DNA from: Cellvibrionales bacterium
GTDB lineage: Bacteria; Pseudomonadota; Gammaproteobacteria; Pseudomonadales; JAHEGP01
Reading direction: 5' to 3'
DNA: 6,472 nt
Assembly (NCBI GenBank): GCA_024645065.1
Contig: JAHEGP010000183.1
Span: 1-6,472, forward strand
The notes beneath the pieces were generated by a model. That model worked only from the letters and a program-made list of their open reading frames with translations. It made no database searches and had not been told where the DNA came from. Shown one piece after another: positions 1-5,925 of the stretch. Positions within the stretch are counted from its first letter, which is position 1, and every line of letters begins with the position of its first letter. Position numbers and translations under genes: made by a program.

Positions 1-1
1 C

Positions 2-754
2 GATAACCCACGCGAAATCGTGCGAGACGGACACGAGCTGAGCTGCATTCACCCTGGCGACCAGATCATGCGGCTTGGCAGCACCATTGCCAGCGGCCCT
101 TTTGCCCGCAGCTTCCAGGGCGTGCGCGATATCTCCGAATACTATCGATTTTCCTTTGCTGAACCGACCCGTGTGGCAGGACGCACTGCAATGCAAATCG
201 TAGTCAAGCCTCTCGACGAGTACCGCTACGGGTTCCAGCTTTATCTCGACCAGGAGACCGGGCTGCTGCTGAAGAGTGTCACCCTGAACCCTGCGGGAAC
301 TGTACTGGAGCGATTTCAGTTCACCAGAATAGAGATAGGGGCAGAGATTGCCGATAGCGAGTTACAGGCGAGCGATTTGTCGAGTAGCCATGCATTTCAC
401 TACGTCGTCGCGCAGCCGGACGACCTTGGAGCTCCGCAGTCAATTGCCGTGGCTGCCTGGTTGCCACCGGGCTTTTCCCTGAGCGCAAGCTCGGTACACA
501 GCGGCTCGGAGCCGCCGGCGCAGCTGAGCATGTACACCGATGGATTTTCAACCCTGACTGTTGTGCTTGAACCCGCCGAGCCTGGCGCCAGTCTGCTTGG
601 CGATGGCAAGGCCAGACGTGGCGCCACGGTGGCCTATCTGCGCCAACTGGCCTTGCAGGGCAAGCCCTACCTGCTGACGGTTGTCGGCGAAATACCACTG
701 GAGACAGCCCAGAAGGTCGCCAACAGTGTCGCGCCCTCCAAGGAGCAGGGATGA
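2..754 (+). CDS. rseB: RseB/MucB sigma-E regulatory protein, 3' part (N-terminus outside window)
   Basis: The frame is open from the first bases of the window, so this is the last 250 codons of a gene whose start lies upstream; family members are about 315 residues, so roughly 65 are missing. RseB is a periplasmic protein that binds the anti-sigma factor RseA/MucA, shields it from site-1 cleavage, and releases it on sensing lipid or lipopolysaccharide signals. The visible part starts late in the large LolA-like domain (REIVRDG, then ELSCIHPGD, FQGVRDISEYYRF, and YRYGFQLYLDQETGLLLKS). The smaller C-terminal domain follows (WLPPGFSLS, LSMYTDGFSTLTVVLEP, LTVVGEIPLETAQKVANSV), a layout typical of MucB. 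Its TGA stop overlaps the rseC start in ATGA, which implies translational coupling. Assignment rests on recalled family motifs plus the downstream rseC and protease genes. The GTG at 20 is internal, not a start. Confidence 0.9.
   Translation, partial: DNPREIVRDGHELSCIHPGDQIMRLGSTIASGPFARSFQGVRDISEYYRFSFAEPTRVAGRTAMQIVVKPLDEYRYGFQLYLDQETGLLLKSVTLNPAGTVLERFQFTRIEIGAEIADSELQASDLSSSHAFHYVVAQPDDLGAPQSIAVAAWLPPGFSLSASSVHSGSEPPAQLSMYTDGFSTLTVVLEPAEPGASLLGDGKARRGATVAYLRQLALQGKPYLLTVVGEIPLETAQKVANSVAPSKEQG
740..745 (+). promoter_or_regulatory. Ribosome binding site of rseC
   Basis: AAGGAG lies five bases before the ATG at 751, inside the last codons of rseB. It is a near-perfect Shine-Dalgarno sequence and fixes the rseC start, so rseC can be translated independently as well as by coupling through the ATGA overlap. 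Confidence 0.7.
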
Positions 755-1224
755 AAGAACAGGCGGTGATCGTGGCGCTGGAGGGCGACAGCGTTTGGGT
801 GCAGACCCGTCGTCAATCCAGCTGCAACAGCTGCACGGCCAGTGACGGCTGCGGGCAGGGCCTGATATCCCGGGTGTTGCCGGGGCGGGAACAGTGTATC
901 CGCGCCCTGGTCGACAGGCGGTTGCATCCGCAGTTGGCCCTCGGGGATATCGTTTCGATTACCGTACCCGACGAGGCGATATTGCAGGCATCCCTGGTGG
1001 TTTACCTGGTTCCGTTGCTGACACTGGTGATGGGCATGTTTGGCGGCAACTTTTTGATGCCGGGCGATGGCGGAGCAATCACCGGCGGGCTTTTCGGCTT
1101 GCTAATCGGCGCGGTGGTGGTGCGCTGGCATGCGGTTGCGGTGCGCGAGGACATGCGCTTCCAACCGCGAGTGGTCGAGAGGCAGGCTGGTGCTGATCCG
1201 CTCAGGCTGGCCGATTGCGGTTAA
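751..1224 (+). CDS. rseC: RseC/MucC positive regulator of sigma-E, inner membrane
   Basis: This 157-residue protein has the usual RseC length. The N-terminal part (about 1-75) is soluble and has a cysteine cluster C25-x2-C28-x5-C34 with a fourth cysteine at 49, and the family signature LGD-x-V around residues 64-68. Two hydrophobic segments follow, at about 77-99 and 108-124, separated by a short glycine-rich turn (PGDGG). The tail is charged (RWHAVAVRED...). In enterics RseC is an inner-membrane protein that modestly raises sigma-E activity and is linked to SoxR reduction with the Rsx complex; the cysteines are suspected of binding an iron-sulfur centre. Position directly after rseB (4-base overlap) matches rpoE-rseA-rseB-rseC / algU-mucABC operons. 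The ATG has a strong ribosome binding site, so the start is secure. Confidence 0.93.
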   Translation: MKEQAVIVALEGDSVWVQTRRQSSCNSCTASDGCGQGLISRVLPGREQCIRALVDRRLHPQLALGDIVSITVPDEAILQASLVVYLVPLLTLVMGMFGGNFLMPGDGGAITGGLFGLLIGAVVVRWHAVAVREDMRFQPRVVERQAGADPLRLADCG

Positions 1225-1241
1225 AAGTCCGTCGATTTTGT

Positions 1242-1269
1242 CAAAGCCAGTGGGCGCTTGCATTTTTTT
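1242..1269 (+). terminator. Possible weak intrinsic terminator after rseC
   Basis: A short stem pairs 1242-1247 (CAAAGC, one bulged A) with 1256-1260 (GCTTG) around an 8-base loop. It is followed after two bases by seven consecutive T (1263-1269). It begins 17 bases after the rseC stop, where a terminator is expected. The stem is only five pairs with a bulge, so termination would be partial at best. Read-through into the protease gene, as in algU-mucABCD operons, remains likely. Confidence 0.35.
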
Positions 1270-1487
1270 CCAAAGTCCCCAGATATGACAGAGCGGGTGG
1301 TAGCCCGGAACATTGCATCGTGCTGTCTAAGCCGCGGCATCCAATCGGGTTGGCAAAACCCGTGACTTTCTGGCAAGGCAGGGAACCCGAGCGATGCGGC
1401 TGAAGCAGCAATGCAGGTGAAACTTTCAGTATCAATGAAAATTCAGCAGGCCCTTGCGATGCAGGGTTCTCGCTGCAGATTAGACTT

Positions 1488-1492
1488 GGGAG
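1488..1492 (+). promoter_or_regulatory. Ribosome binding site deciding the protease start
   Basis: GGGAG ends five bases before an in-frame GTG at 1498 and 17 bases before the in-frame ATG at 1510. The spacing favours the GTG as the real start. The in-frame ATG codons at 1411, 1435 and 1459 have no comparable site and would put an unlikely 13-29 residue extension ahead of the signal peptide. Confidence 0.5.
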
Positions 1493-1497
1493 CAACG

Positions 1498-2913
1498 GTG
1501 AACGCACATATGGTAAATGCAAAAAACTGGTTACTGTCGGCTTTATTGCTAATGCTGGTGTCTGGCCAGGCTTGGGCCCAGGGCTTGCCTGACTTTACCA
1601 AAATAGTCGAGCGGCAAGCGCCCGCAGTGGTCAAGATTACCACCCTGACCCATGCTCGCCAGCATAGTGGCGGGCCGGGCGAGCCCTACGGTATCCCGCC
1701 GGAACAAATCCCGGAGATTTTCCGTCACTTTTTTGAATACCGGGGTCGGCCGCAGGAGCGCGAAGCACAGTCGCTGGGCTCCGGGTTCATCATTTCCCCC
1801 GACGGCTATGTGCTGACCAATTTCCATGTGATAGAGGGTGCAGACGAGGTGACAGTGCGCCTCAGTGACCGGCGTGAGTTTGAGGCCGAAGTGGTGGGAA
1901 CAGATCGGCAGTCTGATCTTGCCCTGCTGAAAGTCAAGGGTAGCAATCTTCCCACGGTCAGCTTTGCCAAACCCGGCGAACTCAAAGTGGGGGAGTGGGT
2001 TTTGGCGATTGGGTCGCCTTTCGGGCTCGACTACTCTGTGTCGGCGGGCATCGTCAGCGCCATCGGACGCAGCATCCCAAACGAGCGCAACGAGAACTAT
2101 GTGCCTTTTATCCAGACCGATGTGGCCATCAATCCGGGTAACTCGGGTGGTCCGTTATTTAACATGAATGGAGAGGTGGTGGGGGTAAACTCCCAGATCT
2201 ACACCCGCAGCGGTGGTTCGATCGGGCTCTCTTTCTCTATTCCAGTGGGTCTGGTGATAGACGTTACCGAGCAGCTGAAGCAAGGTGGTAGCGTCGCGCG
2301 CGGGCGCCTCGGGGTTGGTATCCAGGACGTGGACAAGGATCTGGCCGAGTCATTCGGTCTGCCAAAACCGGCGGGAGCACTGGTGTCCTATGTCGAGGAG
2401 GATGGGCCTGCCGACGATAGCGGGATCAGGGTTGGTGATATCATTTTGGAGTTTGATGGCAAGGAAGTGCACACCTCGGCAGAACTGCCGCATATTGTCG
2501 GGCGAACCAAGCCTGGCAATCGGGTGGTTGTCGTGGTTCTTCGCGACGGCAAGAAAAAGGACATCAAAGTAAAGGTCGGACAACTTGACACAGGTGAACA
2601 AGATACCGTTGCAGGGAAAGCAGCCGCGCAGCCTGAAAGCCGTCTCGGCATGCTGGTTGCGCCACTGGATGCGGAGGTCAAGTCACGCTGGCAAATTGAC
2701 AGTGGGGTGAGAATCACCCAGGTTGCGGAAGGGAGTCCCGCTGCAATGGCCAAGCTGCGAGCTGGCGATGTGCTCACCCTGCTGGCCGGCAATCCGGTAA
2801 GGTCGCCGAAAGACTTCGAGCGTATTGTCGCCGCCCTGCCTTCCAAAAAGATGGTGCCCGCGAGAATCGTCAGGGGTGGCCAGGCAGGTTTTGTCGCGAT
2901 TCAGGTGCCATGA
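1498..2913 (+). CDS. mucD: Periplasmic serine endoprotease, DegQ/MucD (HtrA) family
   Basis: A 471-residue HtrA protease (GTG start), close to the length of Pseudomonas MucD. It degrades or refolds damaged periplasmic proteins and so dampens the sigma-E/AlgU stress signal. A signal peptide spans about residues 5-27 (K9, a leucine-rich core, then GQAWA before Q28). The trypsin-like domain has the full triad: H110 in TNFHVIEGA, D140 in SDLALLKV, S216 in GNSGGPL. A first PDZ domain lies at about 270-360 (RLGVGIQ, GPADDSGIRVGDIILEFDGK) and a second at about 380-470 (GSPAAMAKLRAGDVLTLLAGNPV). Two PDZ domains fit DegP/DegQ/MucD rather than DegS. Position after rseC matches algU-mucABCD; degQ is the alternative name. 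The GTG is chosen for its ribosome binding site; ATG 1510 gives the same mature protein. All catalytic residues are intact. Confidence 0.93.
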   Translation: MNAHMVNAKNWLLSALLLMLVSGQAWAQGLPDFTKIVERQAPAVVKITTLTHARQHSGGPGEPYGIPPEQIPEIFRHFFEYRGRPQEREAQSLGSGFIISPDGYVLTNFHVIEGADEVTVRLSDRREFEAEVVGTDRQSDLALLKVKGSNLPTVSFAKPGELKVGEWVLAIGSPFGLDYSVSAGIVSAIGRSIPNERNENYVPFIQTDVAINPGNSGGPLFNMNGEVVGVNSQIYTRSGGSIGLSFSIPVGLVIDVTEQLKQGGSVARGRLGVGIQDVDKDLAESFGLPKPAGALVSYVEEDGPADDSGIRVGDIILEFDGKEVHTSAELPHIVGRTKPGNRVVVVVLRDGKKKDIKVKVGQLDTGEQDTVAGKAAAQPESRLGMLVAPLDAEVKSRWQIDSGVRITQVAEGSPAAMAKLRAGDVLTLLAGNPVRSPKDFERIVAALPSKKMVPARIVRGGQAGFVAIQVP

Positions 2914-2918
2914 CCGCC

Positions 2919-2949
2919 GCCCGGGGGCGTGTGAGCTCGCCCCTCGGGC
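2919..2949 (+). terminator. GC-rich hairpin after the protease gene, probable terminator
   Basis: Positions 2919-2929 pair with 2938-2949 to form 11 base pairs, nearly all G-C, with one bulged T (2944) and an 8-base loop. The hairpin begins five bases after the protease stop codon. Only a short T run (2956-2958) follows, so it is not a textbook intrinsic terminator. It could end transcription weakly or protect the mRNA 3' end. Confidence 0.5.
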
Positions 2950-2987
2950 CGCCGCTTTCGTCCTCCATGAAGTTTTCCGCCCGGCGC

Positions 2988-3013
2988 CCGGGGGGTGGGA
3001 ACCATCCCCCCGG
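2988..3013 (+). repeat. Second GC-rich hairpin in the protease-lepA gap
   Basis: Eight pairs (CCGGGGGG 2988-2995 with CCCCCCGG 3006-3013) are followed, across a bulged T at 3005, by three more pairs (TGG/CCA) capped by a GAA loop. No T tract follows. Its left side repeats the left arm of the hairpin at 2919 (identical 10-mer at 2918-2927 and 2985-2994), so the two hairpins can exchange partners. Confidence 0.5.
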
Positions 3014-3110
3014 TCACGGCTGTAGTCGCCTGCGGGTCAGAATCAGTCCATCGGGATTGTTGGCGCGAGCGGGCAGTTAGACGAAGCCCTATTGTTTTCC
3101 CCATTGTTTC

Positions 3111-3140
3111 GTGGCAGGACCTCGCGCGATCCGGTAGAAT
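3111..3140 (+). promoter_or_regulatory. Probable sigma-70 promoter for lepA-lepB-DUF4845-rnc
   Basis: A -10 box TAGAAT (3135-3140, five of six matches to TATAAT) lies in the context GGTAGAAT followed by GCGCGCC, a pattern I recall from many gammaproteobacterial promoters. The best -35 is GTGGCA (3111-3116, four of six matches to TTGACA) with an 18-base spacer. Transcription would begin near 3147, leaving a leader of about 50 bases before lepA. A 6-bp inverted repeat (3131-3136 / 3151-3156) brackets the -10 box. Confidence 0.5.
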
Positions 3141-3169
3141 GCGCGCCTTTTACCGGGGTCAACGCCGCA

Positions 3170-3199
3170 ATGCTCAATTGCTGGCGGCAGGGGTGCTAG
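3170..3199 (+). CDS. Possible nine-codon leader frame upstream of lepA
   Basis: An ATG at 3170 opens a frame reading MLNCWRQGC and ending in TAG at 3197-3199. The last G of that stop is the first base of the lepA GTG start. The lepA ribosome binding site lies inside this mini-frame. Such an overlap would allow termination-reinitiation coupling. Only a poorly placed GGGG (3155-3158) precedes it, so translation is unproven and the overlap could be chance. Confidence 0.2.
   Translation: MLNCWRQGC
3189..3193 (+). promoter_or_regulatory. Ribosome binding site deciding the lepA start
   Basis: AGGGG ends five bases before the GTG at 3199. This start gives exactly the E. coli LepA length (599 residues) and puts the P-loop where the family has it, so the longer frame back to 2995 is rejected. 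Confidence 0.65.
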
Positions 3200-4998
3200 T
3201 GAGCGAGCTCAGTCATATCAGAAACTTTTCGATTATTGCCCATATCGATCATGGCAAGTCGACCCTGGCTGATCGCTTTATCCAGACCTGTGGCGGCCTG
3301 ACCGAACGGGAAATGGCAGCTCAGGTGCTCGACTCAATGGACATCGAGCGAGAGCGGGGAATTACCATCAAAGCCCAGAGCGTCACCCTGTACTATGCGG
3401 CCGGGGATGGCGACACCTACCAGCTAAATTTCATTGACACCCCGGGGCACGTCGATTTCAGCTACGAGGTCAGTCGTTCACTGGCGGCCTGCGAGGGAGC
3501 GTTGCTGGTAGTCGATGCTGCACAGGGTGTGGAAGCCCAATCCGTAGCGAACTGCTATACCGCGATTGAGCAGGGCCTTGAAGTGATCCCGGTGCTCAAT
3601 AAGATGGACCTTCCCCAGGCGGAGCCAGATCGTGTCGCGCAGGAAATCGAGGATATCATAGGAATAGAGGCGACCGGCGCCTGCCGGGTCAGTGCGAAAT
3701 CCGGCCTCGGCATCGGGGAGGTACTTGAAACCCTTGTCAAGAACGTGCCACCGCCCATCGGTGACCGCGATGCGCCTCTGCAGGCGCTGATTATCGATTC
3801 GTGGTTCGACAACTACCTCGGTGTGGTGTCATTGGTGCGGGTCAAAAATGGGGTCCTGCGAGTCAAGGACAAGATTATTACCAAATCCATAGGTCGCAGC
3901 CACGCGGTGGATTCCGTCGGAGTATTCAATCCCAAGCGCGAAGAACTGGATTGCCTCAAGGCGGGTGAAGTTGGCTTTGTGGTAGCGGGTATCAAGGACA
4001 TTCACGGTGCTCCGGTGGGCGACACGATAACCCATGCCAAGACACCGGATGTGAAAGCCTTGCCCGGTTTCCAGCGGGTGCGGCCCCAGGTCTATGCGGG
4101 GCTTTTTACCGTCGACTCCGATGATTACGAAGATTTCCGCGACGCACTGGCTAAGTTGACCCTTAACGATGCCTCTCTCTATTACGAGCCGGAGACATCC
4201 GATGCCCTCGGGTTCGGGTTTCGCTGCGGGTTTCTGGGTTTGTTGCACATGGAAATTATCCAGGAGCGGTTGGAGCGGGAATACGATCTCGACTTGATTA
4301 CCACCGCGCCGACGGTTGTCTACCAGGTGCTGACCGAAAGCGGAGACCTGGTGTCGGTCGACAACCCCTCCAAGCTGCCGCCGACTGGCGAGATCGCCGA
4401 AATGCGTGAACCGATCGTTGTGGCCAGTATCCTGGTGCCCCAGGAGTACCTCGGTAACGTCATTACCCTGTGTGTGGAGAAGCGTGGTATCCAGCGTGAT
4501 ATGCAATTCACCGGCAAGCAGGTCTCGCTAAGTTATGAGCTGCCGATGGCGGAAGTGGTGCTGGACTTCTTTGATCGCCTGAAATCGGTCAGCCGGGGCT
4601 TCGCGTCGCTGGATTACCAATTCGAGCGCTTCGAACCGGCAAGCCTCGTCAAGCTGGACGTGCTGATCAATGGCGACCGGGTTGATGCGCTGTCCCTGAT
4701 CGTGCATCGCGACCAGGCGCAGCACAGAGCCCGTGTCCTGACCGAAAAGATGAAGGAACTGATCCCGCGACAAATGTTTGATGTTGCGATACAGGCAGCT
4801 ATTGGCGGGCACATCATTGCCCGCACCACGGTAAAGGCACTGCGCAAGAACGTTACGGCAAAGTGCTACGGTGGTGATATTACCCGCAAGAAGAAACTTT
4901 TGGAAAAACAAAAGGCCGGCAAGAAACGAATGAAGCAGGTGGGGCGAGTTGAAATCCCGCAGGCAGCGTTTCTAGCGGTATTGAAAGTGGACGACTGA
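3199..4998 (+). CDS. lepA: Elongation factor 4 (LepA), ribosome-associated GTPase
   Basis: The protein has 599 residues from a GTG start, the standard LepA length. LepA/EF4 is a translational GTPase implicated in back-translocation, ribosome biogenesis and initiation efficiency. It is largely cytoplasmic with a membrane-stored fraction. All GTP-binding motifs are present: AHIDHGKS (14-21), RGIT (53-56), DTPGH (80-84), NKMD (134-137) and SAK (165-167). Beta-barrel and EF-G-like domains follow (GFRCGFLGLLHMEI is a LepA hallmark). The LepA-specific C-terminal domain ends in the lysine-rich stretch KKKLLEKQKAGKKRMK and VEIPQAAFLAVLKVDD. It lacks EF-G domain IV, as expected. It is first in the operon with lepB (16-base gap) and is probably driven by the promoter at 3111-3140. 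No oddity is seen in the protein. Confidence 0.98.
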   Translation: MSELSHIRNFSIIAHIDHGKSTLADRFIQTCGGLTEREMAAQVLDSMDIERERGITIKAQSVTLYYAAGDGDTYQLNFIDTPGHVDFSYEVSRSLAACEGALLVVDAAQGVEAQSVANCYTAIEQGLEVIPVLNKMDLPQAEPDRVAQEIEDIIGIEATGACRVSAKSGLGIGEVLETLVKNVPPPIGDRDAPLQALIIDSWFDNYLGVVSLVRVKNGVLRVKDKIITKSIGRSHAVDSVGVFNPKREELDCLKAGEVGFVVAGIKDIHGAPVGDTITHAKTPDVKALPGFQRVRPQVYAGLFTVDSDDYEDFRDALAKLTLNDASLYYEPETSDALGFGFRCGFLGLLHMEIIQERLEREYDLDLITTAPTVVYQVLTESGDLVSVDNPSKLPPTGEIAEMREPIVVASILVPQEYLGNVITLCVEKRGIQRDMQFTGKQVSLSYELPMAEVVLDFFDRLKSVSRGFASLDYQFERFEPASLVKLDVLINGDRVDALSLIVHRDQAQHRARVLTEKMKELIPRQMFDVAIQAAIGGHIIARTTVKALRKNVTAKCYGGDITRKKKLLEKQKAGKKRMKQVGRVEIPQAAFLAVLKVDD

Positions 4999-5014
4999 AT
5001 CAGGATTACCCTGC

Positions 5015-5878
5015 ATGGATATCGATTTTTCGCTGGTGCTGGTACTGGCCACCGGCATTGCATTTGTGTTGTGGCTGGTTGACAAACTGTTGTTTGCCCC
5101 GGGGCGCAACCAGGTCGCGAAGCGTCTGCAAGCCCGGTATCCGCAGTGGGAGCAGGGCGGAACTGACGACCGGCGACAGTACGAACAGGCAGTACAGAGT
5201 CAGGCCCGGCAGCCTGTGTTGTTCGAATACGCATCGTCATTTCTGCCGGTGCTGGCTATTGTGCTGGTGTTACGTTCGTTTATTGTCGAGCCATTCCAGA
5301 TTCCCTCGGCTTCCATGGTGCCTACGCTCGAAGTGGGCGACTTTATCCTCGTCAACAAGTTCGCCTATGGACTCCGCCTGCCCGTTGTCGGCACCAGGGT
5401 AATGGAGGTCGGCGAGCCACAGCGGGGTGATGTCATGGTGTTCTTCCCGCCGGATGACAAACGTTACTTTATCAAAAGGGTTATCGGGCTACCGGGTGAT
5501 CGCGTCGAAATCCGCGACAAGCGATTGATGATTAACGGCGAGGTCGCAAACCAGACCCTGCTGGCCGAGTTGCCTGCCGGCAAGCCCAGCTATCAGCTGT
5601 ACAAGGAACAAATCGGGCTTGTCGAGCATGCTATCAGGACCGAACTGTACAAGCCTCGGGGTCGCACACCTCTGGGTTACGACCCTGACAACCTGTCGCT
5701 CACGGTGAAGCCCGGACACTACTTCATGATGGGTGACAACCGGGATAACAGCAGTGACAGTCGCTTCTGGGGGCAAGTACCGGAGCACAACGTCGTCGGC
5801 AAGGCTTTCGCCATTTGGATGCATTGGGACTCGTTTTTTAGTATCCCCAGCTTTAAGCGGGTTGGCATGATTGAATAA
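5015..5878 (+). CDS. lepB: Signal peptidase I
   Basis: This 287-residue membrane serine protease removes signal peptides from exported proteins on the outer face of the inner membrane. The first transmembrane helix is at about 5-22; a charged cytoplasmic loop (about 28-70) leads to the second at about 75-90. The family boxes follow: nucleophile S100 in IPSASMVPTL, general base K154 in YFIKRVIGLPGDRV, and GDNRDNSSDSR at 240-250. The Ser-Lys dyad is therefore intact. Length is near that of Pseudomonas LepB and shorter than E. coli's 324. ATG 5015 lies nine bases after AGGA (5002-5005) and 16 bases after the lepA stop, consistent with one transcript. The linked protease of this window carries a signal peptide that LepB would be expected to process. 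Confidence 0.97.
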   Translation: MDIDFSLVLVLATGIAFVLWLVDKLLFAPGRNQVAKRLQARYPQWEQGGTDDRRQYEQAVQSQARQPVLFEYASSFLPVLAIVLVLRSFIVEPFQIPSASMVPTLEVGDFILVNKFAYGLRLPVVGTRVMEVGEPQRGDVMVFFPPDDKRYFIKRVIGLPGDRVEIRDKRLMINGEVANQTLLAELPAGKPSYQLYKEQIGLVEHAIRTELYKPRGRTPLGYDPDNLSLTVKPGHYFMMGDNRDNSSDSRFWGQVPEHNVVGKAFAIWMHWDSFFSIPSFKRVGMIE

Positions 5879-5879
5879 T

Positions 5880-5910
5880 CGTCTAGTCTGGTAGTAGTTA
5901 CAGCTGGACG
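5880..5910 (+). promoter_or_regulatory. Stem-loop between lepB and the DUF4845 gene
   Basis: Positions 5880-5886 pair with 5904-5910 (seven pairs, one G-U). After a bulged T (5887), 5888-5890 pair with 5901-5903, leaving a 10-base loop. It starts one base after the lepB stop and ends two bases before the AAAGGGGA ribosome binding site of the next gene. TTAAA follows rather than a T tract, so a terminator is unlikely; mRNA processing, stability or translation control is more plausible. Function is inferred only. Confidence 0.4.
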
Positions 5911-5912
5911 TT

Positions 5913-5920
5913 AAAGGGGA
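5913..5920 (+). promoter_or_regulatory. Strong ribosome binding site of the DUF4845 gene
   Basis: AAAGGGGA ends five bases before the ATG at 5926. It is the strongest-looking site in the downstream operon, suggesting this small protein may be made at a higher rate than its neighbours. It also selects this ATG over the internal one at codon 10. Confidence 0.65.
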
Positions 5921-5925
5921 ATACC

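Larger units (their letters stand above)
1225..1497. other. Intergenic region between rseC and the HtrA protease gene
   Basis: No convincing gene lies in these 273 bases. Besides the weak terminator-like hairpin near its start, it holds a 6-bp perfect stem-loop at 1346-1362 (CGGGTT / AACCCG, 5-base loop) with no T tract. Two poor look-alikes of sigma-E promoters occur: GGAAC at 1307 with TCTAA at 1326 (spacer too short), and GAAACTT at 1419 with TCAGC at 1443 (right spacing, poor -10). The protease reading frame is open back to an ATG at 1411, but the part before 1498 does not look like protein of this family. Confidence 0.5.
2914..3198. other. Intergenic region between the protease and lepA
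   Basis: This 285-base gap holds the two GC-rich hairpins (2919-3013), then about 100 bases with no clear feature except a 7-base direct repeat (ATTGTTT at 3091 and 3103). The lepA promoter and a nine-codon upstream reading frame follow. The lepA frame is open through most of the gap (from 2995), but nothing in that stretch resembles LepA. Confidence 0.6.

Noticed and set aside
894..1196. 100-codon alternative frame overlapping rseC
   Set aside because: It overlaps rseC in another frame and has no start signal; rseC itself is convincing.
1307..1330. Sigma-E promoter GGAAC / TCTAA upstream of the protease
   Set aside because: Only 14 bases separate GGAAC from TCTAA, while known sigma-E promoters such as degP have about 18, so the geometry is wrong.
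1346..1362. CGGGTT/AACCCG hairpin as a terminator
   Set aside because: The 6-bp stem is perfect but no T tract follows, and it lies about 120 bases after rseC; it may be chance.
3091..3109. ATTGTTT direct repeat as an operator pair
   Set aside because: The seven-base repeat with 12-base spacing is T-rich and short, and there is no independent support for a binding site.
2995..3198. N-terminal extension of LepA from ATG 2995
   Set aside because: The extension crosses a hairpin and the probable promoter, has no LepA similarity, and would add 68 residues; GTG 3199 has a good ribosome binding site and gives the standard length.
3829..4506. 225-codon open frame on the minus strand inside lepA
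   Set aside because: It is the antisense of highly conserved lepA coding sequence, with no recognisable family or ribosome binding site; long antisense frames are common in GC-rich genes.
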